A DNA stretch of 36,505 bases from Micrococcales bacterium (lineage in GTDB: Bacteria; Actinomycetota; Actinomycetes; Actinomycetales; CAWJMD01): assembly GCA_002748415.1 (NCBI GenBank), contig PDSI01000223.1, positions 1 through 36,505 of the forward strand, in the 5' to 3' direction. Below, one piece after another: positions 10,503-17,292 of the stretch; the stretch's first letter is position 1, and every line of letters starts with the position of its first letter. The notes under the pieces are model-generated. The model was not told the DNA's origin and did no database searches. It was given only the letters and a program-made list of their open reading frames with translations. Position numbers and translations under genes: made by a program.

Positions 10503-11896
10503 TGACAAGCCACCAGACATCGCAGGGAATGTCTTCCATCAAGGAGGCATTGGCAGGCTGGAGCGAGGTTGCGGCACTGCTGCGCGGCGGGGACCAGGGT
10601 GCCTTGGTGCCGGTGGTGATCCCCAAGGACTCCCGGGGTATGCGTTGGCTGGGCCTGATCTGGCTGGCTGCCTGGGCCGTTCTCTGCGGTATCGTGCTGG
10701 CCGTTCAGGACCACAGCACCCTGGCCGGGTTGGTGTTCATCGTTTCCGTCGCCCTGATCCTGCTGGCGCTGTTGTGGTGGTGGCGGTCCTCCATCGTGGA
10801 GATCGAGGAGGGCACCGTCGGGGTGCTGACCAAGTTCGGCGCGATTACCGGCGCCGGGCTGACTCCCGGCCGCCACTACTTGTGGCACCCGTGGCTGCGG
10901 GTCGCCTACGTGGTCGATGTGACAACGGAGATCCCTTACACTGCACCGGTTTTGAGTAGTCCCACGCACGAGAACGTGCCGCTGAAGTCGATCGAGTTCT
11001 TCTTGCGGTTCCGCATCGTGGACGCGATCCGGTTCGTCCAGACCATCGGCGCCGGCAACTTCGACCTAGTGCTGTCCAACTCGGTGCAGGACGCCATCCG
11101 GCAACGGTCGCGGCTGGTGCGCACCGAAGAAGCCTACGACCTGCGTGGAAGCGATGTGCAGGACATGCAGGCGTTGCTGAACCGGCAGCTGACCCGGTAC
11201 GGCGTGCAGATCATGGGCTGCAACATTCCCGACGTGCAGTTGCCGGACCAGTACCGGGAGCACCTGTCCACCAGGGAACGGGTGGCCAAAGAGCTGGCGG
11301 CCTACGAGAAGGAGTGGGAGCTGACCCGCAAGCGCCGCATCGACACGTTGTTGATGGAGATCGAGCGGTCCAAGAAGGTCCGCGACGCCAAGATCGTCGA
11401 GGTCAACGCCGCACTGAACAAGGCGCGCAAGGACGTTGCCCAGATGCTGGAGGAACGGGAGACCGAAGCGCAGAAGGTGCGGTACGAGATCGAAACCCGG
11501 GCTCGCACCAACCTGGTGGCTGCTCAGGGCGAGGCGAAGGCGCAGGAGCAGTTGGCCACCGCCTACCGGGACAACCGGGCGGTGTTGTCCTACGAGCTAG
11601 CCCGGCGTCAGCTTGAGGTGGGCAGCCAGCTCGCGGAGGCCGCACCCCGGCCGGTCATCGTGCACACCGGTTCCGAAGGCGGCACCGACACCTCGGCGCT
11701 GTCGACCTTGATGATGGCCCAGCTGTTGCCTCAGCTGGCCGACGGCCGGCGTCCCCGCCGGATGAGCCCGGCGCTGACCCAGCTGGGCAAGCGGCGGGAT
11801 TCCGAGGAGGCCGGCGCACCAGGTGCGGCCGAAGCGATCGGCGAGGCGTTCGGCGACGCCTGGGAGGAGCACACCGGCCGGGCGAAGTCGTCGTAG
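10499..11896 (+). CDS. SPFH/band-7 domain membrane protein (second of a coupled pair)
   Basis: A 465-residue paralogue of the preceding protein, translated from an ATGA overlap. It has a short cytoplasmic N-terminus, two hydrophobic helices (about residues 44-64 and 74-95, the latter ending LLALLWWWRS), an SPFH core starting IVEIEEGTVGVLTKFGAITGAGLTPGRHYLW, then a long charged coiled-coil-like helix (about 265-370) with many ERE/KAR heptad-type residues. A low-complexity Arg/Ala-rich tail ends AKSS. Two proteins of the same superfamily with the same order of parts, made from one message, suggest a stoichiometric complex on the inner membrane face. The ends of the two proteins differ, so they are not recent duplicates. 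The gene ends 57 bp before the convergent VOC gene. No enzymatic motif is visible, and the cargo or partner is unknown. Confidence 0.85.
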   Translation: MMTSHQTSQGMSSIKEALAGWSEVAALLRGGDQGALVPVVIPKDSRGMRWLGLIWLAAWAVLCGIVLAVQDHSTLAGLVFIVSVALILLALLWWWRSSIVEIEEGTVGVLTKFGAITGAGLTPGRHYLWHPWLRVAYVVDVTTEIPYTAPVLSSPTHENVPLKSIEFFLRFRIVDAIRFVQTIGAGNFDLVLSNSVQDAIRQRSRLVRTEEAYDLRGSDVQDMQALLNRQLTRYGVQIMGCNIPDVQLPDQYREHLSTRERVAKELAAYEKEWELTRKRRIDTLLMEIERSKKVRDAKIVEVNAALNKARKDVAQMLEERETEAQKVRYEIETRARTNLVAAQGEAKAQEQLATAYRDNRAVLSYELARRQLEVGSQLAEAAPRPVIVHTGSEGGTDTSALSTLMMAQLLPQLADGRRPRRMSPALTQLGKRRDSEEAGAPGAAEAIGEAFGDAWEEHTGRAKSS

Positions 11897-11953
11897 CCAG
11901 GTGCGCAACCGGCACCACGGCCGACAGCTCGCTCAGCCGGCGTGTCCGGCCAC

Positions 11954-12748
11954 CTATTGGTGGGCATGGTCGATCTCGGCAGAGGACCTGGTCAGTGCTG
12001 AGGTCATCAGCCACTGGTGGCCGTACGGATCGGCCAGCCGTCCCTGTCGCTTCCCGTACGGCATGTCGCGCATCGGGAAGCGAACGGTAGCGCCTGCTTC
12101 CACAGCTTGATCGAACACCGCATCGGGGTCGGCCACGGTGAGTTCGAGAATGACCGAGGGTGCGGTACCGGCGGGTGGGGTGTCGTGGTCGTCGACGTCC
12201 TTGACCTGGATTTCGATACCTATACCGAGCAGCGTGAGCTGAGCAGACACCACCATGTTCCGCGTGGCGTGCCGCGCTTGCACGACGGCGTCGAAGGCCC
12301 TCTCGTAGAAGGCCATCGCCCCATCAGCGTCGTTGACGATCAACCTAGGGCGCAGTGCGGTCTCGGCATGGGGCGTTGCGCCCCGGTAGCTGCCGAACGA
12401 GAAGACGTTGCCTTCTGGATCGGCGATCGTCGCAGTCCGTCCTCCGTAGTCCGGATCCATCGGCGCTTGGACCGAAGCGCCCCCGAGATCGATCGCGGTG
12501 GCATGGATAACGTCGACGTCGTCATCGCTTTCGACCACGCAGTACACCGACCCCGCACCGATCTGGGACTCCTCCTCCGGGGCCGAACCGAACATGATTC
12601 CGCCGTGGCGGCCCCACCGGTACTCTGCGTGGGACACGGCAGTATCGTCACGAAAGACGGCGAGCTGCTCGAACCCGAGTCCCTCGAGAAAGCTCATGGC
12701 GGCGTCGGCGTCGGCATAGCGAAGTGTCGCAAAGAGTGAAGTCGTCAT
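11954..12748 (-). CDS. Two-domain VOC (glyoxalase/PhnB-like) protein
   Basis: A 264-residue protein made of two vicinal-oxygen-chelate units: residues about 1-120 (start MTTSLFATLRYADADAAMSF, end GNVFSFGSYRG) and about 132-252 (RLIVNDADGAMAFYERAF, end DPYGHQWLM). Each unit shows the family pattern of a beta-alpha-beta start and a closing D-P-x-G-x-x-W/F strand. The first unit is of the glyoxalase/bleomycin-resistance kind and the second is PhnB-like. Substrate and metal use cannot be assigned. ATG 12748 is chosen because it starts the first domain cleanly, although only a weak ribosome site is visible. It lies 65 bp downstream of the AraC-type regulator on the same strand, so the two are probably co-transcribed and the regulator likely answers to whatever this protein handles. 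Confidence 0.85.
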   Translation of the reverse strand: MTTSLFATLRYADADAAMSFLEGLGFEQLAVFRDDTAVSHAEYRWGRHGGIMFGSAPEEESQIGAGSVYCVVESDDDVDVIHATAIDLGGASVQAPMDPDYGGRTATIADPEGNVFSFGSYRGATPHAETALRPRLIVNDADGAMAFYERAFDAVVQARHATRNMVVSAQLTLLGIGIEIQVKDVDDHDTPPAGTAPSVILELTVADPDAVFDQAVEAGATVRFPMRDMPYGKRQGRLADPYGHQWLMTSALTRSSAEIDHAHQ

Positions 12749-12813
12749 GCACGCATCTTCGCGGGGAGTGATCGAACCGTCTTGTACAAATCGGAACGGG
12801 TCATCCCATGTCG

Positions 12814-13602
12814 TCAGACAGGAACGAAGAATGCCTCGCCGACGGTCTGTCGGGGGGTGCGACCCGCAAGGCTGCGCCAGTCGCGTGTCAGGTGCGCCTG
12901 GTCGCTGTAGCCGGCGCGGATCGCCACGGTGGCGAGGTCGTCGTGCCGAGCCAAGGACCGAGCGAAAGCGAACCGGAACAGTCGGGCGGTTTGCTTCGGA
13001 GTCACTCCGTATTCTCGGATGAACTCGTCGGTGAGGTGACGAGACGACCAACCGACTTCCTGGGCAACAACGCCGACGCGCATCGCGCCAGCGGATGCCG
13101 CGATCAGCTGCCAAGCTTGCCCGAGTTCTGGCCTTGCCGCAGTCGAGCCGAGATCGATTCTCGCCAAAAGCGTTCCGTCGAGTTCGGCGAACCGTTGCGA
13201 CCACGTGGTGCAGTCGGCCAGACGCTCAGCCAGCTGTGCGCCAAGAGTACGAGCTGCCACATCTGCGGGGTCGATCATCTGATCGCTCACGGCAGCGACG
13301 GGAACACCCATCAAGCGCCGGTGCCCGGCCGGGGTGAGGCTCACCTGGATGCCATATTGGAGGCCGCCGCCGTGGACGATCGTATGTCGCATCGTCAGGC
13401 CAGCCAGCAGGGTTTGATAGCTGGCGTAATCCTGGTCCGGCCACCGTGCGTGTAACGGCGCATCCAGGCTGACGATGAACGTCGCCGCCGGACTCGGCAA
13501 CCCGTGATGGATTGCTCCGTCCGGCACCGCATACCGGTAGCCGACATAGGCGTCCACCAGCCCGTCAAGGGCCGGATGTGGTCTTGCGGCCACGCATCCC
13601 AT
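12814..13602 (-). CDS. AraC-family transcriptional regulator
   Basis: A 262-residue regulator. The C-terminal ~100 residues hold the double helix-turn-helix of the AraC/XylS family: first HTH around VGVVAQEVGWSSRHLTDEFIREYGVTPKQ, second around LATVAIRAGYSDQAHLTRDWRSLAGRTPRQ, the latter being the typical G-Y-x-D-x-x-H/F-x-R-x-F/W family signature. The N-terminal ~150 residues form an undefined sensory half with no obvious cupin motif. It is immediately upstream of the VOC gene in the same direction. AraC/VOC pairs are common and usually concern small-molecule stress or detoxification, but nothing here fixes the ligand. A GGGG stretch precedes ATG 13602. The flanking 307 bp upstream carry no convincing gene. 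Confidence 0.9.
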   Translation of the reverse strand: MGCVAARPHPALDGLVDAYVGYRYAVPDGAIHHGLPSPAATFIVSLDAPLHARWPDQDYASYQTLLAGLTMRHTIVHGGGLQYGIQVSLTPAGHRRLMGVPVAAVSDQMIDPADVAARTLGAQLAERLADCTTWSQRFAELDGTLLARIDLGSTAARPELGQAWQLIAASAGAMRVGVVAQEVGWSSRHLTDEFIREYGVTPKQTARLFRFAFARSLARHDDLATVAIRAGYSDQAHLTRDWRSLAGRTPRQTVGEAFFVPV

Positions 13603-13909
13603 GCCCCATTATGACCAATCGGCCGCAACGGGTGGTGGCACGACCAGCGTCCCAGGTGGCGAGCGACGCCGCTTCCGGCAGGGTCGCCCGCGTGGTATCA
13701 GCACCCTGACCAGGTTCGTGCCGGCGGTTGGGATCGGAGACTGGCAGCGATTCGGCGGCGGCTCGATCGGCGCCTTCGTCGGGCAGGTCCCTTCGGAGTA
13801 CTCCTCGGGTGGGTCCCGCAACCAGGGCCTGGTCAGCCAGACCCGCAACGGCCACACGCGTCGACCGGGTGCGGATGTACCGGGCTCGTGCGGGTGATCG
13901 ATACGTTGT
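13603..13909. other. Intergenic region, no supported gene
   Basis: Both strands have short open frames here, but none has a ribosome site, family motif or convincing codon pattern. The minus-strand bases around 13690-13725 loosely recall part of a TPP riboswitch but lack its conserved core. The region probably contains the promoter of the AraC-type gene; I see no clear elements. Confidence 0.5.
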
Positions 13910-14470
13910 TCAGTCGGTGATCAGCGGCACGAATCGGTATTTGCCGTGTTCGCTGGTGCGGAGGCCGTTGGCGGTGCGGCGCACGCGCAGCATTGTGCCC
14001 CGCACCGGGACCACCAGGAGACCGTCGACGACCAGCTGGTCACACAGCGACATGGGCAGAGCCGCCGCATTGGCGGAAACCAGGATGCGGTCGTACGGGG
14101 CACACTGCGGGTAGCCGAGCTGGTCGCCGGACGGTTCGACGCGGGCCCAGTGCATACCGGTGGCCGCCACGTTGCCCCGCCCCATCTGGGCCAGTTGCGG
14201 GACCCGTTCGACGGCGATCACCGAACCCGATGGGCCGGTCAGGTGCGCGAGGAGGGCTGTGGTCCAACCTGAACCGGATCCGACGTCGAGCACGCGTGTC
14301 CCCGGTGCGACGTCGAGCAGATCCAGCATCGCGGCGACCGCCCGCGGCTGGGAGTTGGTCTGGCCGAAACCGATGGGCAGCGGGCCGTCGTAGCCGGCCC
14401 GGCCGCGATGCCCGGGCGGCAAGAATTCCGCCCGGTCCACCTTTCGCATCGCGTCCTCGACCCGGCCCAT
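13910..14470 (-). CDS. pcm: Protein-L-isoaspartate O-methyltransferase-like protein
   Basis: A 186-residue SAM-dependent methyltransferase of the PCMT family, which methylates isoaspartyl residues in aged proteins so that they can revert. The conserved pre-motif region is visible (REEFLPP-like DRAEFLPPGHRG; then GYDGPLPIGFGQTNSQP, matching the family's active-site loop G-Q-T-x-S-x-P). SAM motif I is RVLDVGSGSGWTTALLA at about residues 58-74, and the acidic residue closing the next strand is in VIAVERVPQLA. The later motifs (YDRILVSANAAALP, LVVDGLLVVPV) also match. It is slightly shorter than the usual ~210 residues, mostly at the termini. It is transcribed alone, with no surE or nlpD neighbour. 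Confidence 0.88.
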   Translation of the reverse strand: MGRVEDAMRKVDRAEFLPPGHRGRAGYDGPLPIGFGQTNSQPRAVAAMLDLLDVAPGTRVLDVGSGSGWTTALLAHLTGPSGSVIAVERVPQLAQMGRGNVAATGMHWARVEPSGDQLGYPQCAPYDRILVSANAAALPMSLCDQLVVDGLLVVPVRGTMLRVRRTANGLRTSEHGKYRFVPLITD

Positions 14471-14632
14471 CAGTGCAGCCTAGCCGCAGCCCGCGCCGTC
14501 GCCGAGGACTGCCGCGGCGGTGACATCCCGCTCGAGCCCGCAGCCTGCGGGTTTGCCTGGCGACCGGCTGCGACGGGCCCGGCGGGTGTGCTGATGCTCG
14601 TGGTGCCACGAACAGAGGGAGGTTTATTGCAT
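14471..14632. other. Gap upstream of small ORF; holds pcm promoter side
   Basis: This is the first part of the 382-bp gap between divergent pcm and the kinase gene. Bases 14471-14600 are GC-rich with nothing recognisable. From about 14610 the base composition becomes visibly more AT-rich, starting with a purine-rich GAGGGAGG stretch at 14615-14622 that looks like a ribosome-binding site for the ATG at 14633, and a 10-bp palindrome TGCATATGCA at 14628-14637. Confidence 0.4.
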
Positions 14633-14755
14633 ATGCAGTATTCGATGTACTTCGTAGTCTGCGCCAGTACTGGCGCGTACCCGGCGATGATGATGGAGAT
14701 CCCTTGCCCGCAACGAATAGTGTCCGGTCGCTACGCAAAGCTGTGGACGGGGTGA
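14633..14755 (+). CDS. Possible 40-residue small protein upstream of the kinase gene
   Basis: An open frame of 40 codons (start MQYSMYFVVCASTGAYPAM, end YAKLWTG) with a good ribosome site, GAGGGAGG at 14615-14622, 10 nt before ATG. It has two cysteines, four aromatic residues near the start and no similarity I recognise. Its stop at 14753-14755 lies just before the two-half-site element that fronts the kinase gene, so it would be a separate upstream unit. Against it: the frame is also open upstream of the ATG, the product is very short, and the perfect palindrome at 14661-14676 falls inside it. It could be chance, a small membrane-associated peptide or a signal precursor. Low confidence. Confidence 0.3.
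   Translation: MQYSMYFVVCASTGAYPAMMMEIPCPQRIVSGRYAKLWTG
14661..14676. promoter_or_regulatory. Perfect 16-bp palindrome, possible operator
   Basis: GCGCCAGTACTGGCGC reads identically on both strands. It lies 192 bp upstream of the kinase start codon, within the possible small ORF. A 16-bp perfect palindrome is typical of a homodimeric repressor site, but the protein that might bind it is unknown and it may be incidental. Confidence 0.35.
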
Positions 14756-14763
14756 ATTTAATT

Positions 14764-14788
14764 CCCCTAGCGTCCTGTCCATTAGGGT
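14764..14788 (+). promoter_or_regulatory. Two-half-site element before the kinase operon (copy A)
   Basis: Half-sites CCCCTAG (14764-14770) and TTAGGG (14782-14787) face each other, with CCTGTC (14774-14779) between them. The centres of the two 4-base cores (CTAG, TTAG) are 15 bp apart. The same arrangement occurs at 16821-16842 in front of the secreted repeat protein, again 15 bp centre to centre and at almost the same distance from the start codon (89 versus 98 nt). TAGGGT at 14783-14788 could also serve as a -10 box. Inferred to be the binding site of the adjacent NarL-type regulator. Confidence 0.5.
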
Positions 14789-14852
14789 AGAACGCCTCGT
14801 CAGGGGCAGATGTGCGGGGGGCTGTTGCCGTCCGAGCGAGGGGGGGAGTGAC

Positions 14853-16130
14853 ATGCACATCTGGACTGATGATTCACGGTCGGATTCGACATGCGAGCCG
14901 ATGCGGGCCACGCCGTCGGACCCGCTCGATGAGGTGAGCGCGGCCGTGGAAGAGAGTCTTCGGCGGGTACTGCACGACGACGTCAAGCCCGCGCTCACAG
15001 CGATCATGGATTACGGCGGTCTTGTTCCGCAATTGTGCCGGTCTGCCGCGGCGTCTGCCGTGCGCTCGATCGAAGCACTGGGCGCCGAGTGCCGTGTTTC
15101 ACGTGATCCGGCCAACAATGCTGCGGGTCGCGCCGTGTCCGAAGTGGTGACGAAAACCGTTGACCGGTTGAGCGCCTATTTGTCCGGTACACCGGTTCGG
15201 TATGAGGGCTCACCGTACGTTGCTGGCAGGCCGCCGGAATACCAGGAGCCTATCCTGACCGTGGCGCAGGCAGACGCGGTCGGCCGTGCCCTCGCGGAGA
15301 CACTGCGCAACACCGCTCGGCATGCGGGCGGAGCTCGGGTTCGGATCCGGACCGGTGTCGGCGCCGAGTGGGCCTGGTTGCGGGTGATCGACGACGGTCG
15401 CGGGTTCTGCGGCCGGCCGAACGGATTCGGGTACCGCCATTCGGTCACGGGCGCGATGGCGGCCATCGGCGGGGTGGTTCGCCTGCGATCCAAGCCTGGA
15501 TGTGGAACGCTGGTCGACCTGAGTTGGCCGACCGCGGTGCCTTCCACCGCCGCACGAGGCAGGCCAACCGAATGTGAGCGTGAACGCGCGCACCGGATTG
15601 CCCTGCGGCGACACCCGGTTCGGCTCATGTTGGCCCGGCGGATCGCTCCCTGGCTGACGGCGGTCGCAACCGGGAGGATCGATGTCGCCCACCCCGACGC
15701 GGCCACGGTAGCGCGCACGCTGCTTGGTGAGGTCATGGACGAGATCGCGTTGCCGGGCCACGTCGATCCGATGCTGCGCGCAAAGATGGCAGCCGCGCGG
15801 GACAGCGGTACCGTGATCGCGCTGGCCCTGGGCCTTCCCGCCGGCCGAACGGCGAATCTGGCTGTGCGCGTGCTCGATCGGGTATTGGACGGCACACCGC
15901 CGAAGAGAGTCGATATCCGCTACGACGACAGCCAAGCACAACTGATGGTGCGGGTTTGCCCACCGCCGAGGAGCGGCGAACGGTTCGCGGTGCACATCGA
16001 GCTGGGTGAAACAGCGTACCGCGTGGCCGAGGATGTGGGTGGCATGACCATCACTGTGCCGCGCGCTGGGCGCCCGGGCGCGCAGGCGCTGGGTACTCGC
16101 AGGACAGCGGATCTGCTGGTGGCGTCATGA
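14853..16130 (+). CDS. Soluble HisKA_3-type sensor histidine kinase
   Basis: A 425-residue kinase with no membrane segment. Near the N-terminus lies a phospho-acceptor helix, RRVLHDDVKPALTAI, whose His41 followed by Asp matches the HisKA_3 (NarX/DesK) pattern. The ATPase domain covers about residues 140-230: N-box ALAETLRNTARHAGG (about 146-160), G1 box VIDDGRGF (about 177-184), and a degenerate G2-like GYRHSVTGAMAAIGG. Residues about 240-410 form a second alpha/beta region that looks like a worn copy of the same ATPase fold (LAVRVLDRVLDG followed by VDIRYDDSQAQLMVRV) without its own G boxes. It overlaps the response regulator by 4 nt (ATGA) and so is translationally coupled to it. The start at ATG 14853 follows a GGGGGGAG ribosome site. 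The input signal must be cytoplasmic or delivered by a partner. Confidence 0.85.
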   Translation: MHIWTDDSRSDSTCEPMRATPSDPLDEVSAAVEESLRRVLHDDVKPALTAIMDYGGLVPQLCRSAAASAVRSIEALGAECRVSRDPANNAAGRAVSEVVTKTVDRLSAYLSGTPVRYEGSPYVAGRPPEYQEPILTVAQADAVGRALAETLRNTARHAGGARVRIRTGVGAEWAWLRVIDDGRGFCGRPNGFGYRHSVTGAMAAIGGVVRLRSKPGCGTLVDLSWPTAVPSTAARGRPTECERERAHRIALRRHPVRLMLARRIAPWLTAVATGRIDVAHPDAATVARTLLGEVMDEIALPGHVDPMLRAKMAAARDSGTVIALALGLPAGRTANLAVRVLDRVLDGTPPKRVDIRYDDSQAQLMVRVCPPPRSGERFAVHIELGETAYRVAEDVGGMTITVPRAGRPGAQALGTRRTADLLVAS

Positions 16131-16801
16131 GCCTCGACGGTAGAGCCTTGCGAGTGTTGGTGGTCGACGACCACGATGTGGTGAGGGTGGGGCTGCGAAC
16201 CCTGAGCACGGTGGCGCCGCAGGTGGTCGGGTCCGTGCAGACGGCCGAGCATCCCGACCGGATCGATCTGGCCGGCGAGCCGCCGGATGTCACCGTGATG
16301 GACTTCTGGTTCGGTGACGAGGTGGGACCGACCGCCCAGCAAATGGCCCGCCTCAGATCATGGCCGACGCGAGTGCTGTTGTATACCAATGAATCTCGCC
16401 CTGCGGCGTTGCGAGAGTCGATCATCGCCGGTGTCAGCGGCTTGTGCCTGAAAACCGATGGCCTGGATGCCTTGGCGCACGCGATCCGCGATGTCGCCGG
16501 TCGCGGGGTGGCCGCATCCAGCGAAATGGCAAGAACGATGCTGTGTGAGTGCCGTGACCACGATTGGCTGACACCCCGCGAACGTGACGTGCTTCGGTGT
16601 CTGTGTGACGGCCTGACCGACGCCCAAATTGCAGAAATCCTCGTGATCTCCGTGAAGACCGTGGACAATCATGTTCAGAATATTTTCCGGAAGTTCCGGG
16701 ACCGCTCCTGCTCGGATTCCGTCAATCGAGCACTTGCCGTGAGAATCGCCTTGGAGACAGGTGAAGTCTGCGTGCGTGGAAGTACTCTCGAAAGAGTGTG
16801 A
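16127..16801 (+). CDS. NarL/LuxR-type DNA-binding response regulator
   Basis: A 224-residue partner of the preceding kinase. The receiver domain (about residues 8-125) has the acidic pair Asp14/Asp15 (VVDDHD), phospho-acceptor Asp59 in VTVMDFWFG, the switch Thr in VLLYTNE and the conserved Lys in GLCLKTDG. The output domain (about 140-205) is a GerE/LuxR helix-turn-helix: LTPRERDVLRCLCDG, then LTDAQIAEILVISVKTVDNHV. It is expected to bind as a dimer to inverted half-sites, and two matching sites flank it, one before the kinase and one before the gene immediately downstream (118 bp away). Autoregulation plus activation of the secreted repeat protein is the natural inference, not shown by sequence alone. 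Confidence 0.92.
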   Translation: MSLDGRALRVLVVDDHDVVRVGLRTLSTVAPQVVGSVQTAEHPDRIDLAGEPPDVTVMDFWFGDEVGPTAQQMARLRSWPTRVLLYTNESRPAALRESIIAGVSGLCLKTDGLDALAHAIRDVAGRGVAASSEMARTMLCECRDHDWLTPRERDVLRCLCDGLTDAQIAEILVISVKTVDNHVQNIFRKFRDRSCSDSVNRALAVRIALETGEVCVRGSTLERV

Positions 16802-16820
16802 CTCCAAGATAGGGAATTTC

Positions 16821-16842
16821 CCCCTAGGGCCTGTCGGCCTAG
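16821..16842 (+). promoter_or_regulatory. Two-half-site element before the secreted repeat protein (copy B)
   Basis: CCCCTAG (16821-16827, followed by GG), CCTGTC (16830-16835) and CCTAG (16838-16842) mirror copy A at 14764-14788. The cores CTAG and CTAG are centred 15 bp apart, as in copy A. The start codon is 98 nt from the left edge, against 89 nt in copy A. The left half includes a perfect 8-bp palindrome CCCTAGGG (16822-16829). Confidence 0.5.
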
Positions 16843-16879
16843 CCCGGAAGAATTAATACATCGGGCCGACGGCCTAGAT

Positions 16880-16897
16880 CTCCAGCTAAGTCTGGAG
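16880..16897 (+). promoter_or_regulatory. Small stem-loop in the leader of the repeat-protein gene
   Basis: CTCCAG (16880-16885) and CTGGAG (16892-16897) are perfectly complementary around a 6-base loop. It lies 21 nt before the start codon, just ahead of the AGGGGGG ribosome site at 16908-16914. It could tune translation or message stability. Short enough to be chance. Confidence 0.25.
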
Positions 16898-16918
16898 TTA
16901 CTGAGACAGGGGGGACTC

Positions 16919-17278
16919 ATGAGTCACGTCATTATCCGGACAACACTGGCGACAATCGCGACAATTCTGATCGGCGCCTTCACAATGCTGGGCTCGCAGC
17001 CGGCGCAGGCCGCCGCACTCGCCACCAGGACGGCTGTTCCGCAGGGCAGGATCTTCCATCAGGGTGTGGCTCCGCAGGGCAGGATCTTCCATCAGGGTGC
17101 GGTCCCGCAGGGCAGGATCTTCCATCAGGGTGTGGCTCCGCAGGGCAGGATCTTCCATCAGGGTGTGGCTCCGCAGCGTGAGTTCACCTACCCGAGTCCG
17201 CAGGCACTACAGCTCACCGATCGCCCAGGTGAGGACTCCGCGCTGCTGCTGCCGACGTTGTGGGTCATGTACCGATGA
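16919..17278 (+). CDS. Secreted protein with four tandem 11-residue repeats
   Basis: A 119-residue exported protein that I do not recognise. A signal peptide (one Arg, then a hydrophobic core LATIATILIGAFTML) ends with a likely cleavage after AQA at residue 31. Residues 41-84 are four consecutive copies of an 11-residue unit, PQGRIFHQG followed by VA or AV. A fifth, broken copy begins PQREF and is followed by a 35-residue unique tail with Pro, Asp and Leu that ends LWVMYR. The mature repeat region is basic, aromatic and Gln/His-rich. Head-to-tail copies of a short peptide behind a signal sequence are seen in processed peptide precursors, in adhesive or matrix proteins and in metal-binding proteins; nothing here decides among them. 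The gene directly follows the kinase/regulator operon and shares its putative operator. A hairpin terminator follows. Confidence 0.8.
   Translation: MSHVIIRTTLATIATILIGAFTMLGSQPAQAAALATRTAVPQGRIFHQGVAPQGRIFHQGAVPQGRIFHQGVAPQGRIFHQGVAPQREFTYPSPQALQLTDRPGEDSALLLPTLWVMYR
17039..17170 (+). repeat. Four tandem 33-bp coding repeats
   Basis: Units at 17039-17071, 17072-17104, 17105-17137 and 17138-17170 begin CCGCAGGGCAGGATCTTC and are nearly identical at DNA level, differing only in the last few bases of the second unit (GCGGTC instead of TGGCT-type ending). Being multiples of three, gains or losses keep the frame. Near-identity implies recent expansion or ongoing homogenisation, so copy number probably varies between strains. 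Confidence 0.97.
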
Positions 17279-17292
17279 GCGATCCGCGGTTT

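Noticed and set aside
11902..11953. Possible hairpin between the SPFH operon and the VOC gene (GGCCGACA / TGTCCGGCC)
   Set aside because: The arms need a bulge and the loop is GC-rich with alternatives; not strong enough to call a terminator.
13685..13740. Minus-strand bases resembling part of a TPP riboswitch (GAACCTGGTCAGG...)
   Set aside because: The conserved CTGAGA and TAATGCC cores are absent and no thiamine gene follows; similarity is limited to a short GC-rich stretch.
17039..17170. Regular 33-bp repeats that could suggest a CRISPR array
   Set aside because: The units are contiguous, without spacers, and keep an open frame that continues a signal peptide; no cas genes are near.
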